From NCBI GenBank assembly GCA_963969345.1, contig OZ017768.1, forward strand, positions 8,518,718-8,582,717: DNA of 64,000 nucleotides, read 5' to 3'. Within the stretch, counting starts at the first letter, position 1. Every line of letters begins with the position of its first letter. The stretch comes from Turbatrix aceti. Lineage: Eukaryota; Nematoda; Chromadorea; Rhabditida; Panagrolaimidae. A program made the position numbers and the translations under genes. Positions 43,672 to 55,420 of this stretch are shown piece by piece. Under the pieces are notes generated by a model that did not search any database, had not been told where the DNA came from, and was given only the letters and a program-made list of their open reading frames with translations.

Positions 43672-46112
43672 ATGACAACCACGAGTGAAGCAACCTACCT
43701 CGACGACCTGCACAATTGCACCAGGTTCAACAAGCGTCTCATCAGGCTGCGCAAGAGGCCGTATCCGTTTTTTGACCAGCAGACTGGCATCGCTCATCGA
43801 TCGAGCAAACACCTCGTTCGGTCGCAGTATGATCGTATTCCGGACAAGAATCCTTTTACTGTGAGTTGGGGTTGCGGTTTTTTAAGGCAAAAGGACGTTT
43901 TTTGGGGATTTTGACAAAGGAAATCTAAGAAATATTTTTTTGTACGACTTTTTCATGTTTTTAGGTCTACCGTTACCCAGCCGAGCGCTGGAAGAACGCA
44001 AGCAAAATCTCGTTCGACAGCATTGAATACAAATTCATCCTATCTACTGACCCTCACCTGAAAGCCGCGATCGATCACATCGAGAAGCAAAACGAAGCTC
44101 CGTCTTCGTTCCACGTCAACAACGAGCATTCCAACGATTCAGCCTCCAACACAAGATTTTCCAGTGGTGGCAATGCTCGAACCAACTTTGAAAACCTCGA
44201 TTTCGATGACTTTGATCCGGAGGACTTCGATGTCGATGGTTCGGACGAGGAAGACTGGGGTCATCGCGGTCGGAAGCGGCGACGCGGACGTGAACCCGGA
44301 TTCAAGCCGTCAAATCGGAGATCGGGAGCGAATTCGGCTTCCGCGGCTGCTTCTGCGTCCGCTGCCACCCGGGAAGCCAATTTGGCCGCCGCTGCTGCGA
44401 GTTCCGCAGGGAGGAGTACTCCAAATTTGTCATCAGCTGCTATCGATGGCCGGCCATATGCTTGTACAGGTTCGTTGCGGGACAAAAAATTGGAAAAATA
44501 TTCTTTTTGACACCTTTTTTTACCTAAAATCTCTAAAAAGTACAAAAAACAACCCTAAAAGTAACGTTTTACTAACAAAAACATTTTAGGTAAAAAGAAC
44601 GTAAAATCACAATAATATGTGGTTACGGTATTTGCTATCGTTTTTTGTTATTTTGAACGTTACGGTACTTTTTTTCTTCCTTTTGCCTACTTTTTACGTC
44701 ATTTTTCTTCTTCTTGTCTACTTTTTTTGTTTTTTTTTGTAAATTAACGGTTATTTTTCAGAATGTGGTGCCCGCTACAAATCCAGACCCGGTCTCACCT
44801 ATCACAAGGTCCACGTACATCAGGAAGGAGGCTCAAATGATAGCCCGAATAGTCCAAGTATGACTTCGCTTTGAAATTTTTTTCTTCCAATTTTTATGGG
44901 GTTTTCTGATTGACAAAAATCAAATCGTAAAAAAAAGTAACATTGCCCCCTCGGTTTTTTTCTCACCTGATAACTTAGACTTCTATGAAGAGTACTTTTC
45001 GTATAGATTTAGAAAAATAATTATTTTATTCGTGAGTTCGTTTGATTTTTTTTACCCTATATTATTGCGCCAATTGTCCAACTACTGCCAACTCTGAGTA
45101 GGTTATTCTCATTCCAAACAATTATTACGCTAATAATAACAAGGATGATTTTAGTACATCATTTGATTAATTATCAATCAATTTTTTTGAATTGTTGATG
45201 TTTGGCTTTTTTTTCATTTGGTGACGAAAAGGACATATAAAGGATAATCTCGGTGTTGGCTGTAGTTGGATCATTGGCATCTGCAGTTTTGGCTTCTTCG
45301 GCGGTTATTCAGATGATTGTGAAAGTGCAGCAAAATTGATTCGGACGGAAAATGCGTGTAAATAGGCCCGGTGAAGGACGCGAATACAAAAATTACAAAC
45401 TTTCGTGTCGAGACAATAATTGACGTCTAAATTGCCTTTTTTAGTGACAATTGACATCGCTGAAAAGTGCGACTTCTGTGATGGCACCAAACACGAAAAT
45501 AAGAAGACCAAGCAACCGGAAGAACTCGTTAGCTGCCATGATTGCGGTCGAAGTGGTATGTTTCACTTTTTTTTTGGCTGAAAATCTATTTTTTTATAAT
45601 TTCAGCCCATCCAAGCTGCCTAAAGTTCACACCGAACATGATCATCTCGACGAAAAAACACGGCTGGCAGTGCATTGAGTGCAAGAGCTGTGCCATTTGT
45701 GGTACTTCGGAGAATGATGTGCGTTTTTTTTACCGTAAATCAAGGCGTAAAAACTGGCCTAAAAACAAGGCTGCCGGATGGCCTAAAATTTCAGGCCGAC
45801 TGGTTTTTTTTAAACTTATTTTGGCGTTTATTTAATTTTTTTAACGAATGCAAAACAATTTTTTTTGTAAAAAATCGGTTTTCGTTTATATATATTCCGG
45901 TTTCGGTCGTAAACCGCTATTTTTTACCGTAAACAACGATGTCATTTTTTTTTCAGAACGAGTTACTCTTCTGCGACGACTGCGATCGCGGCTTCCACTG
46001 CTCCTGCCTCCGACCACCCCTCAAGAAGCCTCCAGAAGACGAATGGTCGTGCAACTTGTGTCAGAAGGAATTTGGTGACAAAGCCAGCAATCCGAAATCC
46101 AAGTCTACTTGA
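43672..46112 (+). CDS. dpff-1: d4/DPF family chromatin protein (Requiem-like)
   Basis: Exons 43672-43860, 43965-44469, 44762-44857, 45445-45555, 45606-45718 and 45957-46112 give 389 aa, all phases consistent. Residues 1-75 match the Requiem N-terminal domain ([25 protein letters not shown]). A long acidic and Ala-rich linker with a basic patch (RGRKRRRGR) follows. A Kruppel-type C2H2 finger is at about 228-252 ([22 protein letters not shown]), then a tandem PHD finger from about 270 to the end ([37 protein letters not shown]). In the family the double PHD reads acetylated and unmodified histone H3 tails as part of BAF-type remodelling complexes. Confidence 0.93.
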
Positions 46113-46623
46113 TTTGCTGCTGCTGCTGTTCAACCTGAGATTTATCTAATACCTTTTTTTTCTAATATCTAATATCATCGATTTTTTCTGGCATTTTTCA
46201 ACTTTTTTTTATCAAGTCAACGAATTTTTTTTATCGAAAAAGTCAACAGCCGTTTGAAAAAAAACTTCACTTGCAGGCAATCTCAACTTGTTTTTTTTTG
46301 TAATTTTATTTATTTTTTTACTGTATTTTGAAAAAAATAAAAAAAATTTGACCCCTAAAATTTTTTTGAAAAAAAATTAAATTTTAAGAAAAAAATTTCC
46401 GAATATGCAAATTTTTTTGTGGGTTTATCGAAAAAAGCAAAAATTACAAGTACAAAAAAATGGTCAAAAAGAGAACAAAGACAAGCCGCATTGACATCAG
46501 TGACAAAAAATAAGGGCACACAAAAAACACAACCCTTAGAAAAAAAATGTGAAACCCATTCAAAAAACAAAACTTTTTCCGTTCAAGACCATCCATTTCT
46601 TTTAACGGCAGCCAGTCGGTTGC
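46113..46623. other. Convergent intergenic region
   Basis: Lies between the 3' ends of the DPF gene and LEM2. AT-rich, with AATAAAAAAAA near 46340. No gene seen. Confidence 0.5.
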
Positions 46624-48621
46624 TTAGGAGGTTTCGGTAGGATCGATGATCTCGTACTCATCCTCGAGGCCGGCAGCAACCCAGACAAAGTGTTCGACTG
46701 CTTCGTCGCCGTTCATGAGACGATCTTCGATGCGTACGCGGGTGTCTTCGTAGCGGATGATGGCCTCAACCTCGTTCCATATGTCGAGATCTGCCTTTGT
46801 GCGTCTGAAATTGTAAACAAAAAAACATGTGGAAAATTTTTGAGGGTATAAAAAACTCACTTGTAGGCCGGTACAATGCTGTCGCGGAGCTGTTTGATCG
46901 GAATGCCGCTCGAACCGCCGCGACGGATTCTGCTGAGGACTTCCTTGGTCATGTGCGTGACGCGACGTTCGTTTTCGGCGGCGAGGAGGTTGCGGCGCTT
47001 GATGTAGTAGTTGATGGCCAGGCCGATCGCGGCGGCTGAAAAAATGTCAAAAAATACTTTCAAAACACAAAAAAAATTTTTTAAACTCACCAAGCGCGAT
47101 GACGAGCGCAGGAATAACGGCGTAGTTGAAACTGAAAACGAACAGCTGACGAACGCCGTCCCTGGCAGCAGCGAGACCGTTGTCGATGGGCTTCGGCATC
47201 AGCGTGTAGACAATCGCGAGAGTCAGAGCGATGGCGACGCCGCTGGAAATGACACCAGAGAGGGGGCTTCGGCGGTAGACGGCCGTAGCGGCGTTGACGG
47301 CACGACGAGGAGAGTTGGCGAGGCGGACGAAGGGAGACTCCTTGGGCTGCTTCCGGGGCAGGTAGCGGGATAGCTCCTGGTGATCGTCGTCATCGTCATC
47401 GTCATCGATGAGCTGGTTCTGGGGAGTGAAGTTCACTGAAACATAGTAAAATGCATTTTTTGGGCTTAAATTCACTATTTTCCATATAAAATCGTAATTT
47501 TTATACCCAAGTTTACAGTTTACAAGCCAAATCGTAAATTTAAAAAAAATTTCAAGCCTTTCGAAGAATCCGCAAACATTGCAGCGATTGCCAAATAGCA
47601 AAAAAAAACGCCATCAGCGGCAGAAAAAAATGTTTTGGCTTAAACAATTTTTTTTGATAGATTAATTTTACTTCAAAATCGTAGTTTTTAGCCCAAATCT
47701 AATATGTGAAAAAAATCGTAATTTTTGGGCATCGACATAAAAAAAACCTAATTTATGGCACAAAAATCGTAAATCGCATGCAAAACGTCAACTTACATAA
47801 AAATCGTAGTTTTAGGCTTAAATTTAGTTTTTTAAAGCACAAAATCGTAATTTTTGGGCCAAAATAGCAGCAAATCAAAAAAATAAAAACTTACGTGTCG
47901 GAGCGACATACTTGGACGACGATCCGGGCGTTGATCCGTACGAAGAATTGTACGACGACAGCAGCGATCCGCGACCTCCCGGACGAATTGGCGAAATGCT
48001 GCTTCGAGGCTGGATGACAGCCCGCTGGCGAGGCTTCGGAATGGCCGGAGACGAGCCAGACGACCAGAGCGAAGGCGACTGCGAGATGTTCTGGTAGATT
48101 TCGGACCGAGTCTCCTGGCTGGAAGGCGACGGCAGCTGCTGTTGCTGTCTCTGTGGTTGCTGGTAGGACTGATGCGTCGAGTAGGAAAGCGACGACTGCT
48201 GCGGCTGGTAGCGAGGCGAGAGACGGATCGGCGAGGGCTCAGGCTCGGAGAGATCTTCGTCTTCGTCGGCTTCACGATAGCTGATCACAGGCTTCGTCGG
48301 GGAAACGCGGGGCGACGTGCGGGGTGCAAAAGTCGGCGGCGAGGGGGCGGATACCGTGCGAGGGCTCGGGGTCGGTGCCGGAGCCTTCGGCTTGCGTGCC
48401 GGGGAGCGGGAAGCCTGGCGACGAGGCGAAGCCGTCGAATCCGGAAGCTTGACAGACGGAGGACCGGCTGCGATGAATCTGGTCAGCTTTTTGAGGTAGA
48501 TGTGACGCGTCAGGGCGTTGATCGGGCCTGGAGGCTGAGGATCGTATTCGCGGAGACGAGCTCGGAGCTGGTCGTCGGTGAGGGCCTCGAGCTCAGCGGG
48601 TACTTGAATCTTGGGTGGCAT
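46624..48621 (-). CDS. lem-2: LEM2-type inner nuclear membrane protein
   Basis: Exons 48621-47895, 47435-47091, 47035-46861 and 46804-46624 give 475 aa. An N-terminal LEM domain (about residues 8-48: LEALTDDQLRARLREYDPQ, TRHIYLKKL) binds barrier-to-autointegration factor in this family. A disordered Ser/Pro/Arg/Gln-rich nucleoplasmic region follows (50-240), then an acidic run of eight Asp. Two membrane helices come next (about 300-322 and 345-370), and a C-terminal MSC winged helix (372-470). Such proteins tether chromatin to the inner nuclear membrane and link to lamin. The first exon is markedly GC-rich. The membrane and MSC part is paralogous to the 40075-41137 gene. Confidence 0.9.
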
Positions 48622-49913
48622 CTGGATGCTGAAAACAAAAATGATACAAATAAGAACAATTTCAAAAGCGCGGATGACTCACGCAAAAATTACAGCATTT
48701 ACAAATCAAAATAAAAAATAAAAATTTTAGGCCACTTTCAAATCCATCAAATCACCATAAAATCGATCGAGCACTGTTTGTTGAATACTCAACACTTCAT
48801 CCTGACGCAATCGAGACGGCAATCTTCGCCCCAAGCGTAAAAATAAGAAAAAAAAGCAAATAACGAAAAAACGTCCATTTCAATATCAAAACCCTCATCA
48901 CGCCAACAGAACCGTCAAAATCACCAAAAATCTATACAACCACTGATTTCAACTCCACAGCGCTAAAAAAACGAATGCAAAGTACAAACTCAACAACGCA
49001 AGATCATAAAAACGATCCAACAAAAAAAAAAGCACGAAATCCGAGCGAAAAAACAAAACGCAACCATTTAGTCTTTCAAAATACTCTGATAAGTTGTGCA
49101 ATAGTCCGACGTGTACATGCGTGGACCAAAGTCGTCGAAGACGGACAATTCCTGAGGTCGCTGGTGTTTTTTTCAGTTGAAAAAAAGCGCATGCGCGAAG
49201 AGAAAGGAAAAGGGAGGAGAAAAGCTTGGCGATGACGCTCGCGCGCATTCTTCTGCACGCGTGCGCATTTTTGGTTCTTGAAGCAGTTTTTGAAGAACGA
49301 CTTTTTTCGTTTTTGTTTTTTCTTGGGTTTAGAATTTTTTTGACGCAAAAATACTGTTCTTCTTGCTACCTGAACTTGCTTGGAGTGCTCTAAACCTTGA
49401 CGTGATGGTTTTTTAATTTATTTTTTCAAAAATGACTTACACAGCCGAACAACAAATAATGAACAAATACAAATGATCACGGTTTCAAGATTTCTGAGGA
49501 AATTATAGTTCCGTAGAAAGGCTGCCGACATACTCCTGAACACAGATTTTTGGCACCTTGGAAATGCAAAGGGACAAGGCTTTCTGAGCCTCTTCAAGGT
49601 GATGGTCATACTCGGATTTGTCGGCAAACAGGTTGGCATCAAGGCATAAAATCCGGCCGGCCGGCAGCAAAAGCCGGCACGGCTTTTCGATTCAAGGCCG
49701 GCCGAAAAAGTCAGGAAAAACCGGAAAAAATTCAAAAGTTGATTTTTTCCGAAAAAAAGTATGATTTTCTGGCGTTTTTGTGCTTCATTCGTCTTTTTTT
49801 TTACTTTTTACCACAGTGGAATTTATTATTATGCATTTTCCGTAACATTAGGTTGTTTCCAAAAAAAATGTTTTTCAAATTTGGTCAAATTTTGGGAAAA
49901 TAACCCATTTTCT

Positions 49914-49956
49914 GTTCAAGTTGTTGGCCTTCAGAACAGAGGCCAACAACTTGAAC
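49914..49956. repeat. Perfect 17-bp hairpin
   Basis: Arms GTTCAAGTTGTTGGCCT at 49914-49930 and its reverse complement at 49940-49956, with a 9-nt loop. It directly abuts the GGATCGGAT remnant. Confidence 0.6.
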
Positions 49957-49964
49957 ATTCGCTG

Positions 49965-50060
49965 ATCCGATGGATCATCCGACAGATCAGAAACGCCATC
50001 CGACGGATATCCGAGGTTTCGGATCAGATCATCCGAAGCATCAGATTTCGGATCGGATTG
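49965..50060. mobile_element. Remnant of the GGATCGGAT-core hAT element
   Basis: Contains ATCCGACGGATATCCGAGG and TTTCGGATCGGAT words in the same order as 20915-21060. No terminal inverted repeats remain, so only an internal piece is left. Confidence 0.65.
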
Positions 50061-50290
50061 AAGACCCTGATTTCGTTGAAGCCTGCCATGGATTCTGCTT
50101 CTTTGGTAGCCTTCCTCTGGACTTCCTTAAAGACCGACGAAACGGTGATGATCGCATTCAAAAATTATTTGTAAAACACGTTATTCAATATTTGACAGGT
50201 TTCTATTTACAATATTGCTTTTTTTAACCTTTGCATTTTTTTCTATCAATTGTGTTTACTGCTATCGCAGGTTATGTATACTTAATTGCG

Positions 50291-50344
50291 ATTCTTATCA
50301 AGCAAGTTTTGTGGTACACCGCATCAAACTTGCTTGATAAGAAT
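50291..50344. repeat. Perfect 19-bp hairpin
   Basis: Arms ATTCTTATCAAGCAAGTTT at 50291-50309 and the reverse complement at 50326-50344, with a 16-nt loop. Similar in size to the hairpin at 8524-8578 but unrelated in sequence. Confidence 0.6.
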
Positions 50345-50467
50345 TCTATACATATAAGCATCTGTGCACTATGTCTTACCTACTTTGCAAACCTTTTACT
50401 CTTCATAACTGTTGTAGTCTCAGCAAGGCTTTGCATTCCGGTTAAATTTTTTGTCGCTTAAATGCCG

Positions 50468-52015
50468 TTTAAAAGGGAGTCTGTGACAGGATTTTGGACC
50501 GGCGACCCCGTGAAAAAAAAGCTTCAAATGTTTTTAACCAAGGTTGTAGGCACCCCTGAGGGATTGTTAAAAAAAAATATAAGAAATTTTTCAGATGCCG
50601 GATTCTGGAGATTTGGCTTCTGAAATGTTTTTTCGTTTTCTACTCAATTCTTAAAAGAAGCAAAAATCTGAATAAAATCATACAACTGTACTTTGGCACG
50701 AGGAATCGATTGCCGTATTCAGATTTCTCAAAAAACATCTGATTCTCCTGCAATTATCGATTTTCTGTTTTCTCTGTCACTTTTTTGGCCAAAACATGTG
50801 TATGCTGGTTGATAGGGAGGGCAAGACCTACCCTATCTTAAAGCCCGTTTTTTTTGCTACAAGATGGAAAAAAAACACAAAAAAAAATATGTCGTTCTCG
50901 GTGACCAAAACAGGGAAAAACCATCAAAATGGTCAAAAAATCAACTACGCGCTGCGCGCATCGCAATGCGCACGCTGCGACTCTTGGCGCGCTTTCCGGC
51001 ATCGTTGTTATTTTACCACGGTTTTTCGACCATTTTGATGGTTTTTCATTGTTTTGGTCACCGAGACCGACATATTGTTTTTTGTGTTTTTTTCCATCTT
51101 GTAGCAAAAAAAACGGGCTTTAAGATAGGGTAGGTCTTGCCCTCCCTATCGAACAGCATACACATGTTTTGGCCAAAAAAGTGACAAAGAAAACAGAAAA
51201 TCGATAATTGCAGGAGAATCAGATGTTTTTTGAGAAATCTGAATACGGCAATCGATTCCTCGTGCCAAAGTACAGTTGTATGATTTTATTCCGATTTTTG
51301 CTTCAATAAAGAAGCTGGTTGAAAAATCAGAACAAAAAAACAGTTCAGAAGCCAAATCTCAAGAATCCGGCATCTGAAAAATTTTTTATATTTTTTTTTA
51401 ACAATCCCTCAGGGGTGCCTACAACCTTGGTTAAAAACATTTGTAGCTTTTTTTTCACGGGGTCGCACCTTCCACCTTAAAGGAGGGATACCAGAAGGCC
51501 ATATCCGTGGTTTTCCGTCGCGCACTCGAGTAAAAAGCGCGCGCGCACAGTCTCTTTTTCGCTTCGCTGGACAAAAAAGTGATGCGCGCGCACGTAACAG
51601 GAGTCAACTTTGAAAAATTGCCCTTAAGCTAGTTTTTGCTTTGAATGTTTGTGGTCATTTCGTTTGGTTTGGGCATGTCCCAAAGATTGTTTTAAGCTAA
51701 TTGTGCTCTTTATTGCATAAATTTTACGATCAGATACGGCATGTGAAAGTTCATGTTTCTTTTGTCGCCTGTAGCACTGCGCAAAATTAACCGATCAAAG
51801 AGAAAAGTGGCCAAAAACAACCTTTAGGACATGCCCAAACCAAACAAAATGACCACAAACATTCAAAGCAAAAACTAGCTTCAGGGCAATTTTTCAAAGT
51901 TGACTCCTGTTACGTGCGCGCGCATCACTTTTTTGTCCAGCGAAGCGAAAAAGAGACTGTGCGCGCGCGCTTTTTACTCGAGTGCTCTGAAATCCTGTCA
52001 CAGACTGTCTCTTAA
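50468..52015. mobile_element. Fold-back element 2 (double palindrome)
   Basis: Ends GTTTAAAAGGGAGTCTGTGA and its counterpart in TCACAGACTGTCTCTTAAA form the outer inverted repeat. Inside are two large palindromes in series. The first pairs about 50494-50940 with 51020-51475, with GATGCCGGATTCT near 50595 matched by AGAATCCGGCATC near 51360. The second pairs about 51530-51700 with 51820-51990, including the GTCCAGCGAAGCGAAAAAGAG stretch. The second palindrome resembles the inner part of the element at 22023-23103. No transposase is present. Confidence 0.75.
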
Positions 52016-52019
52016 ATGC

Positions 52020-52430
52020 AAATTTGCAAAATAACCGACGTTATACGGTCGAATATCGCGGCCGCTTATATCCCAAAAAATAACCGGGTAGGTTATGAAG
52101 TTAGAATAAAGTCAAAGAAAATAACCGTCTCAGTTTTGGACAGGTTGCATAAAAATTTGAAAATAACTGGCTCATTTTTTTCATTTTCAGTCGAATGTCC
52201 CTCTTTTTGATCCAAATTTGCACGCTTATTTTACGTTTTTTATGCGGTTCATAATTTAGGGGGACGCTTAAAAAAGTCGAAAATAACCGCCGTATAACCC
52301 GGTTATTTTAAATCGAGGAAAATAACCGGGCCGTATAACCCGGTTATTTTCGGGAAATGAAAATAACCGAATAACCGACCCGGTTATTCGTCATTCCGTT
52401 CCGCTTCGTTATATAACCGGAATGCAAAGA
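52020..52430. repeat. ATAACCGG word-repeat region
   Basis: Dense repeats of AAAATAACCG and CCCGGTTATTTT in both orientations around a unique middle. AATGCAAA occurs at both edges (about 52014 and 52423) and may be an 8-bp target duplication, but no clear terminal inverted repeats were found. It lies immediately beside fold-back element 2. Confidence 0.55.
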
Positions 52431-52503
52431 CTGTCTCAGGCTTACAAACGGCAGTTTGCTTCCGGTGTTTTAACACACCTACAACAAATATATAATTCCA
52501 ACA

Positions 52504-53729
52504 ATGAGTAAATCAGCGATGCATGTCGCTGGTCTTGTATCGTAAGTTTTTTGGTTGGTACTGAATATAAGATGCCGATAACAACATTTTTTTTCTATTA
52601 TGAGCGTTTTTTTGACGTACTTTGAAGGAAAAATCGTTACAAAAACTGACGTTTTCGTCAGTTTAACTGACGTACAACGGGTGTTAGTAAAACTGACAAT
52701 TTTTTGTGATAAAACTAACAAAATTAACAAAATCGCCAGCAAAACTGACGTTTGAATTTTTCAGAAAAAAAATAAAAAAAATAGTTTGAAATGAAAAATT
52801 TTAAAACGATAAAATTTTTCATGACATCTTTTTATATTGCAAGTACGTAAAAATTTTCTGTTATTGCTTTTTGTTTCAGCGACACAGGTGTAAACAGCAG
52901 CGGTCAGTTCGACAGTACAGGTGGAAGTTGGACCGGTGAATTAATCTTCATAACTTACAATCAAAAAGAGAAAAGAAGTGAGTTTCTTAATTCCCTTTTT
53001 TAGAATTTTTTTGTTAAATATTTTTGAGTCAGTGAAAAACTTTTTGTACAACCAAAGTAACTTGAACGAAAAAGAATTTGTCAGATTGGGATCAGGGATG
53101 GGTGAACGTTCATGTTCGTTCGTGTTTGTTCATGAACAAATCCAAAATTTGCTGTTCATGTTCGTTCATGAACAAAAAAAAATCAAGTGTTCACCCATCC
53201 CTGAAGGGAATGTTGTTATGTAGTATCTCTAATAGTTTTTTAGAGTTCGAGTTCGATGAAATTCGTCTGAAAGAAAGGACAACGGTGTTAGAATATTTCG
53301 AAGAATTAGAAACTGACAGCGAAGTAATATTAACATCTAAAATTTGGAAACACTCACTTTTTTCGTGCGTTACCTCGCCCGATATTGGGATTATGGCACG
53401 AATTTACGATTGTCAAATCTACAAATTGGTGGTGGTCGTTTGAGAAGAATACGAAAGGCACTGTTGTGCAGCGTTCAAAACATCTATGTCATGTGACGGA
53501 AAACATTCAGGGAATCCCTCGAACCAGTGATAACTGGCCGGAAGGACGCTCTGAAGATAACATACAATTCAATGAAACCATATACGATATTATTAAATGG
53601 ATCTTAAAAATGGAGCACCATAAACGCTATCATGTGACCAAGCAAAATTGCCATTTTTTTGCGTCACGACTTTACGAAGCAATTGTTCAAACGTGCAAGC
53701 GTAAGCTGGCTGACGGTAAATGGTTGTGA
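52504..53729 (+). pseudogene. LRAT-like (permuted papain fold) gene, frameshifted
   Basis: Exons 52504-52541, 52880-52977 and 53244-53729. It aligns with the minus-strand gene at 54692-54090: GSWTGELIFITY near the start, EYFEELETDSEVIL, WHEFTIVKSTNWWWSFEK, VQRSK, YDIIKWIL, and QNCHFFASRLYEAI near the end. A His followed much later by NCxxF fits the circularly permuted papain fold of LRAT/NlpC-type enzymes. At about 53383 the frame changes by one base between SPDIG and GLWHEF, so the gene is broken, or the read is wrong. The second intron hosts a MITE. Substrate unknown. Confidence 0.6.
53093..53203. mobile_element. hAT-like MITE with GTTCATG core
   Basis: 111 bp with ends CAGGGATGGGTGAAC and GTTCACCCATCCCTG. 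The interior is made of GTTCATG, CATGAAC and GTTCGTT words. The flanking 8-mers ATTGGGAT and AAGGGAAT agree at only 5 of 8 positions, so the target duplication is not secure. It sits in an intron of the LRAT-like gene. Confidence 0.7.
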
Positions 53730-54089
53730 AAACCGATAGCTACAAAAAAAGCAAACGTTTCTATTGCAATAGTGTATCTTTTTTCACTCTTAATTTATAT
53801 AATTTGTAAGGTACATTTTTAAATGTGTAAATCATGTAAGGTAATAAATGGAACTTGTGAATTTACATATATTTAACGTGAAATTAAAAATAACGAAATG
53901 CTGGCTCGACGCCACAATTATTCTTCTCGGCTGATATTTATAATTCCGGTTTGTGTTGTCAAAGTAAACTTAAAAAAAAATATGTTTACTATGTTTTATT
54001 CAAAGAGATACATAATCGTAATACAAAAAGAAATGCGATAAACAAAAAAGCAAATTTCTTTTTTTGTCTTTATCGAAAATATGTTTTTG
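53730..54089. other. Convergent intergenic region
   Basis: Between the two LRAT-like genes, which face each other. AT-rich, no gene seen. Confidence 0.5.
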
Positions 54090-54692
54090 TTAATTTGTAA
54101 GTTGTCTGCCGCAGTTTCGCACAATTGCTTCATAAACTACCGACGCAAAAAAATGAGAGTTCCTGCGAAAGAGGTGAAATGTATCATCGAATGCTCCGTC
54201 ATCAATAATCCACTGAACAATATCGTATACTGTTTCTCCGAATGTTATTTCGTAATTCCATCGGCCTTCTTTTTTGATTCGTCTCCATCGATTTTTACCG
54301 ACAATTTTTCTTTTGACGTCAGCTTCATCTTTTGAACGTTGCACATAAATGCCGTCACATTGCTTTTCAAACGACCAGTACCAATTAGTGGACTTTACGG
54401 TCGTAAATTCGTGCCAATCTCCCACCAATCCAGTTGCCCACCAAAGAGCGTGCTTCCAAATTTGAGCCTCTAATATCACTTCTTTATTTGCTTCCAACTC
54501 TTCGAAATAACTCAATAGCTCATCAGATTCTAATGTAGTTGACGTATGAGTATTGTTTTCGTAGGAAATGAAGGTCAGTGTACCGGTCCACTTGCTACCG
54601 GTGCAACTGCACCAACCTTGGCTTTTGTTTCTAAAAAAATTAAGTAATTATGTATTTAATAAACAAAAATGTGTAAAAACATACTTATTCAT
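54090..54692 (-). CDS. LRAT-like protein with Cys-to-Ser change
   Basis: Exon 1 is only 8 nt (54692-54685, MN plus two bases). A 54-nt intron and exon 2 at 54630-54090 complete 182 aa in frame. Conserved with the neighbour: SKWTGTLTFISY, SYFEELEANKEVIL, DWHEFTTVKSTNWYWSFEK (His76), VQRSK, VYDIVQWI. In the position where the neighbour has QNCHFFA it has RNSHFFA (Ser161), so the presumed catalytic cysteine of an LRAT/NlpC-type fold is lost. No membrane segment. It is probably an inactive paralog if the fold assignment is correct; the family match is by motif only. Confidence 0.65.
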
Positions 54693-55084
54693 TTTGAAGC
54701 CACAAAATATGCAACGTGATTTATCAAGTACTTTATTGTTCAGTGATGCTTCTAGGTAATACATAAACGATAATACACATAAAAATCACATGATGCAAAT
54801 ATTTTATCGGTTAGTATAATATTTTTAGCTGATAACAAAAAAAGTGTGACGTTGCTAATGGAACAACAAAGCACTGGTTGTGCTCGATTCTTCTTCACTA
54901 TGCTGCATTTAGGCGACATAAATCATAGCGGAACTGCAAGTTTTTAATGTTAACGATAAACAGGGAGGTGCTGTCTAAATTAGAAAGTAATTTTAATTTA
55001 TAAATCCAAGAATAATCAAATAAATAACATTTATAATCTACCATTGCACAATGTTTGTTTTAGTTTTATTGTGCGCGACCACAA
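54693..55084. other. Intergenic, no gene seen
   Basis: 5' flank of the minus-strand LRAT-like gene. AT-rich. Confidence 0.4.
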
Positions 55085-55165
55085 CAAATCATCAATTAGC
55101 AATACAGGTGGTAATTGGACCGATGAGATAATCTTTATAACATTCCATAAGAAATTAAAAAATAA
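55085..55165 (+). pseudogene. Fragment of a third LRAT-like gene
   Basis: The translation SNTGGNWTDEIIFITFHKK matches the STGGSWTGELIFITYNQK exon of the gene at 52504. The following catalytic exon is not present before the next gene, so only one exon remains. Confidence 0.65.
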
Positions 55166-55420
55166 TTGTTCAAAAAAGTAAGTAAGGTAACATTTTTGTA
55201 AAAAAAAAGTTTTTTTCCATCTGTACGACTGCAGCCATGCGAGATTCAGCACACCGTTATCTAGACAGGTGTTTATAAAACTTATGAACCCGGCGTTCAT
55301 TAATGAACCAACTGACTCTACTTTCTTGTTCATAGGCTACATATTCTTACGAAGTTTGCTATACCAACAGGCACATCAACGACCCCCGAATTATCTGTGA
55401 AACAAAAAACAATATTTATA

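Larger units (their letters stand above)
48622..50467. other. Repeat-rich intergenic region
   Basis: No supported gene. It holds a GGCCGGCCGGCAGCAAAAGCCGG palindromic patch near 49660-49710, two perfect hairpins (49914-49956 and 50291-50344) and a remnant related to the GGATCGGAT hAT element at about 49965-50060. A 76-codon hydrophobic frame at 50231-50461 has no recognisable motif. Confidence 0.45.

Noticed and set aside
47832..48275. Ser/Arg-rich frame antisense-frame to LEM2 exon 1
   Set aside because: It is an alternative reading frame of the GC-rich first exon of LEM2, whose own frame has the LEM domain and consistent splice phases.
50231..50461. Small hydrophobic frame as a membrane protein
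   Set aside because: It contains a perfect hairpin and lies among transposon remnants; no paralog, splice signal or motif supports it.
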